DNA from: Paenibacillus sp. NAIST15-1 | GTDB lineage: Bacteria; Bacillota; Bacilli; Paenibacillales; Paenibacillaceae | Direction: 5' to 3' | DNA: 64,000 nucleotides | NCBI RefSeq assembly: GCF_001894745.1 | Contig: NZ_BBYF01000002.1 | Span: 744,001 to 808,000 of the forward strand | Shown here: positions 27,583-36,959 of the stretch, piece after piece | How positions within the stretch are numbered: position 1 is the first letter of the stretch | How the letters are laid out: every line of letters starts with the position of its first letter | Notes under the pieces: generated by a model | What the model saw: the letters and a program-made list of their open reading frames with translations, nothing else | Told to the model about the DNA's origin: nothing | Database searches by the model: none | Made by a program: the position numbers and the translations under genes

Positions 27583-28755
27583 TTATTCCTTCTTTTCCTT
27601 CTGATCTTGGAGCAGATCAGGCAGGGTGACGAATTCATATTTCCGCTCCCTTAACTGCTGAATAATCGATGGGAGTGCTTTCACAGTTCCATGCAGATAC
27701 CCATTTTGTGTGCTTCCGCTGGCATGCTGCAATACAATGGAACCTGGGCGTACCCCACGCATCACATTTTGCAAAATACGTGAAGCGGTTAATCCACGCC
27801 AATCGTTTGTATCTACATCCCAATTGACGACCATGTATCCATTATCTCCTGCCCAGCGCAATTGCTCTTCGTTGATTTCTCCATATGGCGGACGGAAGTA
27901 TCGAGGCTTATATCCGGTAGACTGCTCGATAATGCGTTCAGTATCCTTCACCTGGTGTTCAAAAGCTGGAAGCGTCAGCTTTGTCAGCAACGGATGATTG
28001 TACGAATGATTACCGATCACATGCCCCTCGCGCACCATCCGCTCGACGAGTCCTGGATAAGCCTTGGCACGAGAGCCAACGAGAAAGAAAGTGGCTCGGA
28101 TATTGTGCTCCTTCAATATATCCAATACAAGCGGCGTAATGCGGTTATCCGGTGCGTCATCGAAGGTGAGCGCAACTTGTCGTTCTCCATGACGCTGCTT
28201 CGCATTCAATTTAAAGATATGTGGGTACTTCAACCGCAGTTCCGCAATCGTGAGATGCTGTTTCTTCATCTTATGCATGCTGGAGCGGGATGATTGTGAA
28301 GCTTGCGCCGCAGATTGCGACGGGGTTGATTTCTGACACTTGTGCTGGCGTTCATTCGAAGAGGAAGAACGCTGTTTCTGCTGGCCAGATTCTGACTCTG
28401 CCTGCTGCGACTCCAGTCTCTTCTGACTTTTCTGGTTATCACGCTCTTTATGCTCAGCTGATATGGTGAATTTAGGCATCTCAAGATGATCCGATGAAGC
28501 TGCATTCTCTTGCTTCTCCATAGCATGTGGGGAATGCATGTTCACAGAGTCTGCCTTGAAGATACGTGGTACTGGATGAGTGCGATCTTGTCTCCACAGA
28601 CTGTCTGCTGATGAATGGATCGATTCCGACTGATTTGGCTTGCTTGGTGGAAGATTGGGTATGGGAGGCGTTGCTTCCTGCGAACGATGGAAGCAGCCAG
28701 TAATACAGAGCAAACAAAGGGATAGTACAGATAAGCAGATTCGACAATGTTGCAT
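27583..28755 (-). CDS. polysaccharide deacetylase lipoprotein (NodB domain)
   Basis: A 390-residue surface lipoprotein. Lipobox CITGC follows a short signal peptide. A Ser/Gln-rich, low-complexity linker covers about residues 30-175. The C-terminal NodB domain has the metal and base residues in VALTFDDAPD, HSYNHPLL and RPPYGE, and a late histidine in LQHASG. It would deacetylate peptidoglycan or another surface glycan, like PdaA-type enzymes. The ATG at 28755 is chosen because a GGGGGAA site precedes it; the ATG at 28776 lacks one. Confidence 0.9.
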   Translation of the reverse strand: MQHCRICLSVLSLCLLCITGCFHRSQEATPPIPNLPPSKPNQSESIHSSADSLWRQDRTHPVPRIFKADSVNMHSPHAMEKQENAASSDHLEMPKFTISAEHKERDNQKSQKRLESQQAESESGQQKQRSSSSNERQHKCQKSTPSQSAAQASQSSRSSMHKMKKQHLTIAELRLKYPHIFKLNAKQRHGERQVALTFDDAPDNRITPLVLDILKEHNIRATFFLVGSRAKAYPGLVERMVREGHVIGNHSYNHPLLTKLTLPAFEHQVKDTERIIEQSTGYKPRYFRPPYGEINEEQLRWAGDNGYMVVNWDVDTNDWRGLTASRILQNVMRGVRPGSIVLQHASGSTQNGYLHGTVKALPSIIQQLRERKYEFVTLPDLLQDQKEKKE

Positions 28756-28946
28756 AGCGCCATTCCCCCATTCCATAAACAGTTCAATGTTCTTGTTATG
28801 TCCTTGGGGTGGTAGAAATATGCCCTTCCACTTACCTAGTACGGTAGGGAAATAATCTCATCGACTATAATTGTTAGGATGTTCACTTGTAACTTCTTGC
28901 TAATATTCTGAAAATTTGCGAAACCATTGTCACAATTCATACGCTA

Positions 28947-28962
28947 ATGTGACATGGGTCAC
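28947..28962. promoter_or_regulatory. Fnr-type operator upstream of pyrK
   Basis: TGTGACATGGGTCACA is a perfect TGTGA-N6-TCACA palindrome, the Fnr consensus of Bacillus. A possible -10, CATAGT, lies at 28986-28991. A start site there would place the operator at about -42, the position for an Fnr-activated promoter. The gap 28756-29148 also holds a long inverted repeat (29007-29014 with 29061-29068) in the presumed leader. Confidence 0.55.
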
Positions 28963-29148
28963 AGTGGGATGTCAACCAGAACATGCATAGTAGAAGTGTA
29001 AAGGTGAGAAAAGCTTATGCATAGGCCATATAGGCAGCATTCCATAAGGTTGTGAATGTGGGCTTTTCTTACGAGCAGGAATCTGCACATCTCAATAAAC
29101 GTGAGAAGGATGCAGACTGTCCTTACTCGTGAAAAAAGGAGCATACTT

Positions 29149-29850
29149 GTGTATACGATTCTTTCCAACGAACGCATCTCTGAAGGCATTTACCTCATGA
29201 CGGTGGAGGGTCAATTTCAAGCAAGCATGGGTCAATTCTTTATGCTGCGAGCCTGGAATACGGCACCTATTCTGTCTCGTCCAATTAGCATCTGCAATTT
29301 GGAGAAGGATAGCATCCAGTTCCTGTACAAGATTGCAGGAGAGGGTACGCGTTTAATTGCACAGCTGCGTGATGGAGACCGTATCCAGCTAGAAGGGCCA
29401 TTCGGCAATGGCTTCCCGCAAGTGGAGGGACGAACTGCACTTATCGGAGGCGGTATTGGCATTGCACCCTTATTATATACGGCGAAGCAGTTGGATAAAC
29501 CGGATATCTATCTTGGCTTTCGAGGGCAGTCCTATTTAACGGAAGCATACGAACCTTACGCGAATGAGTTGGTTGTCCGTGTAAACGGCAACCTCCTAGA
29601 TGACGTGGACTTAAGTAAATACGATAATGTGCTGGTGTGTGGTCCATTGGGAATGATGAAGGCAGTTGCCTTGCAAGCAGAAGGCTTGGATACGAAGGTG
29701 TATGTATCTTTTGAAAAACGTATGGCCTGCGGAATCGGGGCTTGTTATGTATGCTCAGTAAAGAATAAAAACGGCAACCGCAAAGTATGTGCGGATGGAC
29801 CTGTATTTTTGGCGGAGGAGGTGGAATGGCATGCGGAACTTAGCTTGTAA
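29149..29850 (+). CDS. pyrK: dihydroorotate dehydrogenase electron-transfer subunit
   Basis: A 233-residue PyrK protein. The FAD-binding region includes RPISICN and GEGTRLI; the NAD region has [11 protein letters not shown]. The C-terminal [2Fe-2S] cysteines lie in CGIGACYVC and a later CADGP. It carries electrons from PyrD to NAD+. GTG 29149 has AAAAGGAG six bases before it; the longer frame from 29056 lacks a site. It overlaps pyrD by 20 bases. No other pyr genes are nearby. Confidence 0.92.
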   Translation: MYTILSNERISEGIYLMTVEGQFQASMGQFFMLRAWNTAPILSRPISICNLEKDSIQFLYKIAGEGTRLIAQLRDGDRIQLEGPFGNGFPQVEGRTALIGGGIGIAPLLYTAKQLDKPDIYLGFRGQSYLTEAYEPYANELVVRVNGNLLDDVDLSKYDNVLVCGPLGMMKAVALQAEGLDTKVYVSFEKRMACGIGACYVCSVKNKNGNRKVCADGPVFLAEEVEWHAELSL

Positions 29851-30766
29851 TGTAGCCGGCATTCCGTTCAACAATCCGATCGTGATGGCATCGGGAACGT
29901 TTGGCTTTGGGCAAGAATATGCCAAGTTATATGATATTAACAAGCTGGGGGGCATCTCCTGCAAAGGACTCACCCTACATCCACGTCTAGGGAATAACGG
30001 AACCCGGGTGTGGGAGACACCAGGCGGCATGATGAATAGTGTTGGGCTTGAGAATCCTGGTATCGATGCATTTTTGGAAGAGGAAATGGAATTCTGGGAA
30101 ACGATTGAGCCCGTGAAAATTGCCAATCTTGGCGGCAGTAATATAGAAGAATACGTCCTCGGGGCCTTGAAGATAACGAAGGATGCAGAAGAGCGGCGCA
30201 AAGCACGTGTTCGGGCTGTAGATATGATTGAGTTGAACATTTCATGCCCGAATGTGAAGGAAGGCGGTATTGCCTTTGGTGTGAAAACAGACGTTGCTCG
30301 TGAGGTCATTCGCGAAGTACGGCAAGTCACTTCACTGCCGCTTGCTGTGAAACTATCGCCGAATGCTGAGAATATTGTAGAAATGGCCGTAATGTGTGAA
30401 GACGAGGGAGCGGATTGTGTCTCTTTAGTAAATACGTTCTCGGGAATGAAGATTGATATTTATCAGCGGCGCAGTGTTTTTTCCAATACGTACGCGGGCT
30501 TGTCTGGGCCAGCTATTAAGCCAATTGCGCTGCGCATGGTTCATCAGGTGTCCCAGCATGTATCCATCCCCGTCATGGGCATGGGCGGCATCGCCTCCGC
30601 TTCGGATATTATTGAATTTATTATGGCCGGGGCTGAGGTGGTTCAAGTAGGCACATACAACTTCATGAACTTGCGTGCTGGCGAAGAGTTGCTTGCTGGT
30701 CTTCTAAGCTTCATGGAAATGGAGAACATTCAAAGTCTGGATGAGATTCGCGGCATTATTAAGTAA
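29831..30766 (+). CDS. pyrD: dihydroorotate dehydrogenase, class 1B catalytic subunit
   Basis: A 311-residue FMN enzyme that oxidises dihydroorotate to orotate in pyrimidine synthesis. It has [28 protein letters not shown] and the active-site cysteine region in IELNISCPN, then GLSGPAIKP and [10 protein letters not shown]. The N-terminal length and the adjacent PyrK mark it as the NAD+-linked 1B type. ATG 29831 follows GAGGTGG. Confidence 0.95.
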   Translation: MRNLACNVAGIPFNNPIVMASGTFGFGQEYAKLYDINKLGGISCKGLTLHPRLGNNGTRVWETPGGMMNSVGLENPGIDAFLEEEMEFWETIEPVKIANLGGSNIEEYVLGALKITKDAEERRKARVRAVDMIELNISCPNVKEGGIAFGVKTDVAREVIREVRQVTSLPLAVKLSPNAENIVEMAVMCEDEGADCVSLVNTFSGMKIDIYQRRSVFSNTYAGLSGPAIKPIALRMVHQVSQHVSIPVMGMGGIASASDIIEFIMAGAEVVQVGTYNFMNLRAGEELLAGLLSFMEMENIQSLDEIRGIIK

Positions 30767-30813
30767 GGCCTTCTGGACAAATGTATTTCATTAAAGGGGG
30801 GGGCTCTGAATAC

Positions 30814-31161
30814 ATGCAGGAGCAACGACCGGGTGCAGACATAACCATTCAATATCGCAAAATTGGGCGAGACTACCTGTTCATCATTGCCGGGGGAGAC
30901 GAGCATATTGGGGCGGTATCTACCGCATATAGGGATCCGAGTACGGATGAGCACGAATGGGTTGTGCAGACGAATGGAGTTCCTGGGCATAAAGAATATG
31001 TACTGACAGAGCCAATGGCTAAGCAAGCGGCGAGTCAGCTTCAGGCTACGGTTACCGTATGTGCAGGGATACATTATGATAATCTAAGTTCGGCACATAT
31101 TGATGCAGTTGTTGATCATGCGTGGTCACAATTTTTGATTATGATGTCCACCCTTGATTAA
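30814..31161 (+). CDS. LpdD-like (prenylated-flavin chaperone-like) small protein
   Basis: A 115-residue protein. The pattern HIGAVSTAY, GVPGHKEYVL and VTVCAGIHYDNLS fits the LpdD-like family as I recall it, named after a gallate decarboxylase accessory protein. ATG 30814 follows a G-rich site. It is 48 bases after pyrD and ends at a terminator, so it is likely cotranscribed with pyrKD. What it does there is unknown. Confidence 0.6.
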   Translation: MQEQRPGADITIQYRKIGRDYLFIIAGGDEHIGAVSTAYRDPSTDEHEWVVQTNGVPGHKEYVLTEPMAKQAASQLQATVTVCAGIHYDNLSSAHIDAVVDHAWSQFLIMMSTLD

Positions 31162-31182
31162 ATCACAATGGTTAGAATACGG

Positions 31183-31220
31183 AGAAGAAGATTGGGCAAT
31201 CCTGATCTTCTTCTTTTTTT
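31183..31220 (+). terminator. terminator of pyrKD operon
   Basis: AGAAGAAGAT (31183-31192) pairs with ATCTTCTTCT (31205-31214), then a T run. Confidence 0.85.
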
Positions 31221-31345
31221 ATGGCTACCTACGAGTCATTATGTAAAGAAAGTATGAATGGAATGAAGATTTCTTTAAGCAGCGAGAGGAGTATACAATT
31301 TTCCACATTTCCGTATACAATAGAGATATGATTTTTTTGTTTTTT

Positions 31346-31371
31346 TGAAACAACTTCGGAACTGATTCGTA
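31346..31371 (+). promoter_or_regulatory. sigma-W-type ECF promoter
   Basis: TGAAAC (31346-31351), exactly 16 bases, then CGTA (31368-31371). This equals the B. subtilis sigma-W consensus and lies about 80 bases before pspA, itself a sigma-W target in B. subtilis. Confidence 0.8.
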
Positions 31372-31451
31372 TGAATGTGTAATGAAACATAATATTGAGC
31401 TGATGGGTATTTTGTTTCAATGGTTATGCACACAAAGGAGGAAACAATACA

Positions 31452-32129
31452 ATGTCCGTATTTAAACGTTTGCGTGATTTAACGATGTCTAATATTTATG
31501 CCTTGATCGAGAAGGCGGAAGATCCAATTAAGATGACAGATCAATACTTACGTGACATGCAAGAGGATTTGGAAGAAGCAGAACGTGCAGTAGCCCAGCA
31601 GATCGCGATCGAGAAGCGCTTCAAGCAGTCCTATGAAGAGCAAGAAGCACTTGTGAACAAGCGTGCTGAGCAAGCAGCAATTGCAGTACAGGCTGACAAT
31701 ATTGAATTGGCACGCCGCGCTCTGGAAGAGAAGAAGGCAGCAGAAGCGAAAATGAACGAGTACAAAGCGAGCTATGATCAGAACAAAGCTTCAGCAGACG
31801 CTCTTCGCGCGAAGCTGGAAGAAATGCGCAAGCAGTACACAGATATGAAGAACAAACGCGAAACGTTGGTCGCTCGTTTCAACGCTGCGAAGGCGCAAAC
31901 GGAAATCAACAAAGCAATGGCGGGATTCAGCTCCGATACTGCGATGTCAGGCTTGAAGCGTATGGAAGACAAAATGCTTCAAATGGAAGCTCAAGCAGAA
32001 GCAAGCAACGAAATCCGTGGAGCGGGAGGCAAGTCGCTCGATGATGAGTTCGCGAGCTTGACGAAGGATAAAGGTGTCGAGGATGAATTGGCAGCCCTGA
32101 TGAAGAAGTACGACAAATCTGCCGAATAA
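31452..32129 (+). CDS. pspA: PspA/IM30 (ESCRT-III-like) envelope-stress protein
   Basis: A 225-residue, nearly all-helical coiled-coil protein. It starts with SVFKRLRDLTMSNIYALIEKAEDP, the family's N-terminal membrane-binding helix, and continues with long Glu/Lys/Ala helices. It would polymerise on damaged membrane. It is the first gene of a four-gene operon behind a sigma-W promoter. Confidence 0.95.
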   Translation: MSVFKRLRDLTMSNIYALIEKAEDPIKMTDQYLRDMQEDLEEAERAVAQQIAIEKRFKQSYEEQEALVNKRAEQAAIAVQADNIELARRALEEKKAAEAKMNEYKASYDQNKASADALRAKLEEMRKQYTDMKNKRETLVARFNAAKAQTEINKAMAGFSSDTAMSGLKRMEDKMLQMEAQAEASNEIRGAGGKSLDDEFASLTKDKGVEDELAALMKKYDKSAE

Positions 32130-32309
32130 TCGGATACAGAAGACGCTTGTTATCTGTGTTACAAGCGTCTTTCTTTATTCTTGTACAGGTATATGGGCTC
32201 GTTAATGAAATAAAATGAAGAGAACACACTTTTACACGAGATTGCCGATTCTGGACAAACTGCTGTGTAAGCAGGCTTTCGTCCAAAGGGCAATGGGGGA
32301 GGATTCGAA

Positions 32310-32741
32310 TTGAGTTTCGGATTGGAAAACTGGTCAGTCCTGCTGGAGAATGTGCCGCGTATTGCGGTGTGGACAGCGATAGGAGCGGTGCTCTTATTCA
32401 TTCTCATGATTGTAGACTCCTTGTTTACAGGTTATAAGGATGTCCATGAAATGAGACAAGGCAATGTAGCGGTAACGACTCGCTTTATTATGAAGCTGTT
32501 CTCGCAAGGCTATATTTTATCTAGTTCTATTCGTGTTGCTTACAGCTTAGGCGAGGCATTGTTGATGTCTCTCTTCTCATTTGTCATATTGCTTATTCTA
32601 GAATTGCTAATCCGCTTGTTGTTCCGTACTGTATTCAACATGAACCTGGAAGAGGGGACGAAGCAAGGCAATATGTCGTATGCACTCGTGGCTGGTTCGC
32701 TGCATGTGGTTGGCGCGTTAATTATTGCAGCCTGCATATAA
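32310..32741 (+). CDS. DUF350 membrane protein
   Basis: A 143-residue protein with four predicted helices (about 16-38, 65-80, 83-105, 122-142). The pattern matches DUF350, a duplicated two-helix unit. TTG 32310 follows GGGGGAGG. DUF350 genes have been reported near pspA and DUF4178 in comparative studies of Psp systems. Confidence 0.75.
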   Translation: MSFGLENWSVLLENVPRIAVWTAIGAVLLFILMIVDSLFTGYKDVHEMRQGNVAVTTRFIMKLFSQGYILSSSIRVAYSLGEALLMSLFSFVILLILELLIRLLFRTVFNMNLEEGTKQGNMSYALVAGSLHVVGALIIAACI

Positions 32742-32772
32742 CAAGGGATTCAACAGGAAGGAGGCAGAACTA

Positions 32773-33279
32773 ATGAGCTTATGGAAACGCATTAAAAATA
32801 TTATGGCGAAGCCGGAAGCACCTCAACCAGAGAAAACGCCCTCTACGCTTGGCCCTGGGGATATTTGTGAAATCTCACTCGTCAGTTATGAAGTTATTGG
32901 CCGTACAGATTGGCGTACACGCAATTCTGCATGGCTGACACTGAGAGACGGATCACACATTAAATATTTATTCGTGGAGCAAAGAGAGCAGGCCTATTAT
33001 AGTCTGTACGATTCTATTGACGGACGTCTGGATGATGTAGAGGAAGTTCCTACAGAAATTGAACTGGATGGTAAGTGGTATTACATGGAAGACCAATATA
33101 ACGGCAGAGTCGTGTGTACAGGACAAACGCCATTTGGCGTATCTGGGGAGCAGTACGTGTGGCATTATCAAGCCGATGATCGTAAGCTGCTTCGCATTGA
33201 ATGGCAGGATGGACGATTCCAGTTGTATGAAGGAGATTCCGTCATATCCGCCGACGTACGTATTCTGCGCGGTTCTTAA
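32773..33279 (+). CDS. DUF4178 protein
   Basis: A 168-residue soluble protein. The core GDICEISLVSYEVIGRTDWRT, then WLTLRDGSHIKYLFVEQ and a late WHYQADDRKLLRIEWQDGR, fits DUF4178. ATG 32773 has GAAGGAGG ten bases upstream. No catalytic motif is evident. Confidence 0.75.
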   Translation: MSLWKRIKNIMAKPEAPQPEKTPSTLGPGDICEISLVSYEVIGRTDWRTRNSAWLTLRDGSHIKYLFVEQREQAYYSLYDSIDGRLDDVEEVPTEIELDGKWYYMEDQYNGRVVCTGQTPFGVSGEQYVWHYQADDRKLLRIEWQDGRFQLYEGDSVISADVRILRGS

Positions 33280-33288
33280 GAGGCGCCT

Positions 33289-34026
33289 ATGCGAAAATTC
33301 GGATTGGATTCAATCAAATGGCTTGTCATTTTCAGCTTACTGATTCCGTTGCTAACGGCTTGTGGACAGTATGATGTAGCGGAAACGTATCCGCTGGAGT
33401 CTGTTAGTCGTGATGGTAAGAGCACTTCCTATATTTATCGCGCTGAGAATACGACCGTGCCTGAAGTGGCCAAGGAGATTGCGGATAAACGCAAGCCGAA
33501 GCAGACTTCTGAACAGAGCGATGAGCGAATGTTTCTCGTCTATGATAATGAGCTCATTCAGGTGCAGCGCGACAAGGACAAACCAGAAGATTCGATTATT
33601 GAAGTGGCTTCACAGGAATACGTAAGGCAGAATTATGATCGAAGCTTCTTGGAGATGTACCTGCAATACAAGCTTCTCGATACACTGTTCGATTCATTAA
33701 GCGGGTATGGGAAGTACCGGGGTTATAATGAGCGTCGTACATACGAGCCGACGAAATCATACCAAAAGCCTACGGTGGAGGATAAGAAGAAGGCTCCTCC
33801 AATGACAGTGGATCGCAAGGGATCCATCTTCCGCAGAGGCTCCTCGACAGATACGTCGAAGAATACGGGGGGCGGGTTCTTCTCAAGGCAGCCGAAGGAT
33901 AATAGCAATCGCGGCTCCATATCACGAGGGGGGAGCGGGGGAAGTTATAATCCACCGAAAGTAAAAAAATCGAAACCGCCGAAGACTCGTTCCGGTTCGG
34001 GAAGTATATTCCGCCGAAAGCGATAG
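33289..34026 (+). CDS. DUF4247 lipoprotein
   Basis: A 245-residue lipoprotein with signal peptide and lipobox LTACG. The middle region (about 35-140) fits DUF4247. The C-terminal 90 residues are basic and rich in Gly/Ser/Arg/Lys (SRGGSGGSY, GSGSIFRRKR), likely disordered and able to bind anionic surface polymers. It ends the PspA operon. Confidence 0.75.
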   Translation: MRKFGLDSIKWLVIFSLLIPLLTACGQYDVAETYPLESVSRDGKSTSYIYRAENTTVPEVAKEIADKRKPKQTSEQSDERMFLVYDNELIQVQRDKDKPEDSIIEVASQEYVRQNYDRSFLEMYLQYKLLDTLFDSLSGYGKYRGYNERRTYEPTKSYQKPTVEDKKKAPPMTVDRKGSIFRRGSSTDTSKNTGGGFFSRQPKDNSNRGSISRGGSGGSYNPPKVKKSKPPKTRSGSGSIFRRKR

Positions 34027-34035
34027 CAGAAGGCA

Positions 34036-34077
34036 AATAAGAACCGCTCTTCTAGGATAGAAGAGCGGTTCTTATTT
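34036..34077. terminator. bidirectional terminator after the PspA operon
   Basis: A near-perfect 18-bp stem (AATAAGAACCGCTCTTCT with AGAAGAGCGGTTCTTATT) around AGGAT, with A- and T-rich flanks on both sides. Confidence 0.9.
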
Positions 34078-34159
34078 GATACTATTTCATTACAGTTGGT
34101 ACACAATGGATTTTCCATCCAATCCTCCTGATATTCTTCCAGGGGGAAATTAGAAGAGA

Positions 34160-35248
34160 TTACTCTTCCTCGTCCTGCCGCCGCTCAATAGCTTCAGACA
34201 TCGTCTTATCTGTCAGGTGTGCATAAATCTCCGTTGTCTCTGTCGAAGCGTGGCCTAGCTGTTCCTTTGTTTTGTAGATGTCATTTTGCAAATAATAATC
34301 TGTGGCGAATGAGTGCCGAAGCTTATGTACAGTTAGAGCAGGCTTGCCGTATCTCTTTGCATATTTAATAATCATCTGCTGAATAGCACGCTTCGTCATG
34401 CGGTTTCCTTCCTTCTCGCCATTCTTGATCGCGAGGAAGAAGGCTTTTTCCTTTTTAGGCGCTGCATACCGAGTTGATCTAGCCTCCAAGTATTCGGCCA
34501 AGTCCTGTCTTGCGCTGTCACGGTAATAAACTGGAGTCTTGAACGTCTCATCATTATGACCCTTGCGGTATACATAGACGAGCTTGTTGTTCATATCGAC
34601 ATCATCCATGTTGAGATTCACAACTTCGCTAACCCGCAACCCTGAATTCAGGATTAGGCTGACAATGGCAGCGTCCCGAACTGCATTCTGCGCATGCGCA
34701 TATGCAGCTTGTTTGTTATTGGCTACATCTTGGCCATAACCATCCCGCACATAATGAATGAACCCGTTAATCTCATTATCTTCAAGCAGCTTACCCTTCA
34801 GCTTAGAGGCGCTGTCTTTTGGTTTATGCACGCGTTTGATTTCGATCTTGGCCATTACATTGCGCTTCAATAACGGGTAGAAGTTCTCATCCTCCGCAAT
34901 TTGGCTCAAATAGTGGAATAAGGAGCGTAGCGATGACAGCTTGCGGGACACGGTCACACGAGCATTGGTTGTTTCTTTGTATGTCGTCAAATAAATGCGA
35001 AACGAAGTGATATGCTCCATGCGAAGCGATTCCAAATCTAATAAGGTAACATCCTTCTGATCATGCGCATCGGTTAATCGCTCGGACACGAGCCAGCCCA
35101 GAAATATTTCGTAGTCCCGCACATATTCCAACAAGGAGGATGGAGATAAATCGGGCATTTTATATTCAATAAATTGTTGCACGTACCAGGGCAGGGACGG
35201 CAGCTTGTGCTGAAGCACAGCACGGTCTCTCGTCTTCTGAATCGTCAT
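34160..35248 (-). CDS. xerS: tyrosine recombinase XerS
   Basis: A 362-residue recombinase with the length and N-terminal LPWYVQQF..Y pattern of XerS rather than XerC/D. Catalytic residues are in place: Arg205 (SGLRVSEV), Lys about 229, His308-x-x-Arg311 (HKLRHSF), His333 (LGHAS) and Tyr342 (EIYAH). In streptococci XerS alone resolves chromosome dimers. AAGGAGGT lies upstream of the ATG. Confidence 0.9.
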   Translation of the reverse strand: MTIQKTRDRAVLQHKLPSLPWYVQQFIEYKMPDLSPSSLLEYVRDYEIFLGWLVSERLTDAHDQKDVTLLDLESLRMEHITSFRIYLTTYKETTNARVTVSRKLSSLRSLFHYLSQIAEDENFYPLLKRNVMAKIEIKRVHKPKDSASKLKGKLLEDNEINGFIHYVRDGYGQDVANNKQAAYAHAQNAVRDAAIVSLILNSGLRVSEVVNLNMDDVDMNNKLVYVYRKGHNDETFKTPVYYRDSARQDLAEYLEARSTRYAAPKKEKAFFLAIKNGEKEGNRMTKRAIQQMIIKYAKRYGKPALTVHKLRHSFATDYYLQNDIYKTKEQLGHASTETTEIYAHLTDKTMSEAIERRQDEEE

Positions 35249-35394
35249 ATTGGGCAGAGACCTCCTTCCATACTCCTTCTATTGTAATGAACGAGTGATC
35301 CCGCGTAAAGAAGCCAATGGTCAAATAGTTGTTCAAACCAATGGGGAGAGATGCTACAATGGTTAAAGTTGTGCATACAAGGAGATAAGAAGAC

Positions 35395-36756
35395 ATGAAA
35401 CAGACTTACTCATTAAAGCAAAAATTGATTCAAATGCTACATATTTTATTGCCTATTTTCGTAACGCAAGTGGCAATGCAGCTGATGACATTCTTTGATA
35501 CGGTCATGTCAGGCAACTACCGAACTTCTGACTTGGCAGGTGTAGCGATCGCTACGAGTATTTGGGTGCCTGTATATACAGGGATAAGCGGGATATTTCT
35601 TGCGGTGACGCCAATTGTGGCGCAGCATATGGGAGCAGAACGCAAGCAGTTAATTGCTCCAAGTGTGACCCAGGCAGCATATTTAGCGGTTATCTTCGGA
35701 GCTGCTGTCATTGGGATCGGTATATTTGCGGTTGATCCGATTCTAACCTTTATGAAGCTGGATGCGGATGTTCACCGGGTGGCAAGAGAATATTTGACTG
35801 CAATCGGATTCGGAGTCATTCCATCCTTCCTTTATACCGTAATGCGCGCTAGCATTGATGGACTTGGCTTAACTCGGGTTACGATGATCATTACCCTGCT
35901 GTCCTTCCCAATTAACGTGCTGTTGAATTACTTGTTTATTTTCGGAAAAATGGGACTTCCTCAGTTCGGTGGGGCAGGGGCTGGAATAGCAACGGCAATT
36001 ACGTATTTCATTATTACATGCATCGCATTTGCATTTTTGCGTCGTAACGATCGCATGCGGGAAATGGGCATGTTTCGTTCTTGGAAGGGGATATCGCTTA
36101 CCCATTGGAAAGAGATTCTTCGCATCGGGATGCCGATCGGATTATCGATTTTCTTTGAAGTAAGTATTTTCTCCATGGTAACCATATTCATGAGTGAATA
36201 TGACACGGCAACAATTGCAGCACATCAATCGGCTCTCAATTTTGCTTCATTATTATACATGCTTCCGATGAGCATCGCGATGTCATTAACGATTCTCGTT
36301 GGATTCGAGGTAGGCGCTAAGCGATTCAAGGATGCGAAGACCTATGCGAGACTTGGTATATTTACAGCGGTGGGCTTATCCTCGCTCTGTGCGGTATTTC
36401 TGTTCTTGTTCCATAATGAAGTGGCAGGCATGTACACGAAGGAAGCGGGTGTGCGCGAGATTACATCGACGTTTCTAATGTACGCGATATTCTTCCAGCT
36501 GTCTGATGCAGTTGCGGCACCGGTGCAAGGAACGCTTCGCGGCTATAAAGATGTCAATGCCGTGTTCATGATCGCCTTCGCCTCGTATTGGATTATTGGT
36601 CTACCGTTAGGCTATGTACTGGCGAACTGGACGGATCTGCAAGCGTATGGCTATTGGATCGGACTGATTAGCGGTCTAGCAGCAGGCGCTGTTGCGCTGT
36701 TCACACGGCTTGCAATTGTAGAGCGGAGAGTACTGAAGGGTTTACAAAGAAACTGA
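35395..36756 (+). CDS. MATE-family efflux transporter
   Basis: A 453-residue, 12-helix multidrug and toxin extrusion protein. The MatE repeat pattern is visible in both halves: ILLPIFVTQVAMQLMTFFDTVMSG near the N-terminus and EILRIGMPIGLSIFFEVSIFS at the mid-point. GGAGATAAG precedes ATG 35395. The substrate is unknown. Confidence 0.92.
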   Translation: MKQTYSLKQKLIQMLHILLPIFVTQVAMQLMTFFDTVMSGNYRTSDLAGVAIATSIWVPVYTGISGIFLAVTPIVAQHMGAERKQLIAPSVTQAAYLAVIFGAAVIGIGIFAVDPILTFMKLDADVHRVAREYLTAIGFGVIPSFLYTVMRASIDGLGLTRVTMIITLLSFPINVLLNYLFIFGKMGLPQFGGAGAGIATAITYFIITCIAFAFLRRNDRMREMGMFRSWKGISLTHWKEILRIGMPIGLSIFFEVSIFSMVTIFMSEYDTATIAAHQSALNFASLLYMLPMSIAMSLTILVGFEVGAKRFKDAKTYARLGIFTAVGLSSLCAVFLFLFHNEVAGMYTKEAGVREITSTFLMYAIFFQLSDAVAAPVQGTLRGYKDVNAVFMIAFASYWIIGLPLGYVLANWTDLQAYGYWIGLISGLAAGAVALFTRLAIVERRVLKGLQRN

Positions 36757-36784
36757 TTAAATTGATTTAATAGTGCAGCAATGA

Positions 36785-36817
36785 AAACAAGAGGGCATCA
36801 GCTCTCTTGTTTTTTAT
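36785..36817 (+). terminator. terminator of the MATE gene
   Basis: ACAAGAG pairs with CTCTTGT around a short loop and is followed by TTTTTT. Confidence 0.85.
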
Positions 36818-36875
36818 ACCGTTTTTATTTGTAATCCATTGATCTAAGGGGTAGTTCTTTATACGTCTGTTCAAT

Positions 36876-36903
36876 ACGTTAAACAATATTTATTATGTAA
36901 ACT
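36876..36903 (+). other. dif-like 28-mer (weak)
   Basis: Bases 36893-36903 equal the XerD half (TTATGTAAACT) of the B. subtilis dif site as I recall it. Over 28 positions 22 match, while the XerC-side half is divergent. It lies 1.6 kb from xerS. It may be chance in an AT-rich gap. Confidence 0.25.
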
Positions 36904-36959
36904 TACTGAAGGGAATAATCCATGTACCTTATGAATCCAGTAAATAGGGGGATAAGAGA

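Noticed and set aside
29755-30330. 191-residue minus-strand frame across pyrK and pyrD
   Set aside because: Shadow of two conserved genes; composition typical of antisense translation.
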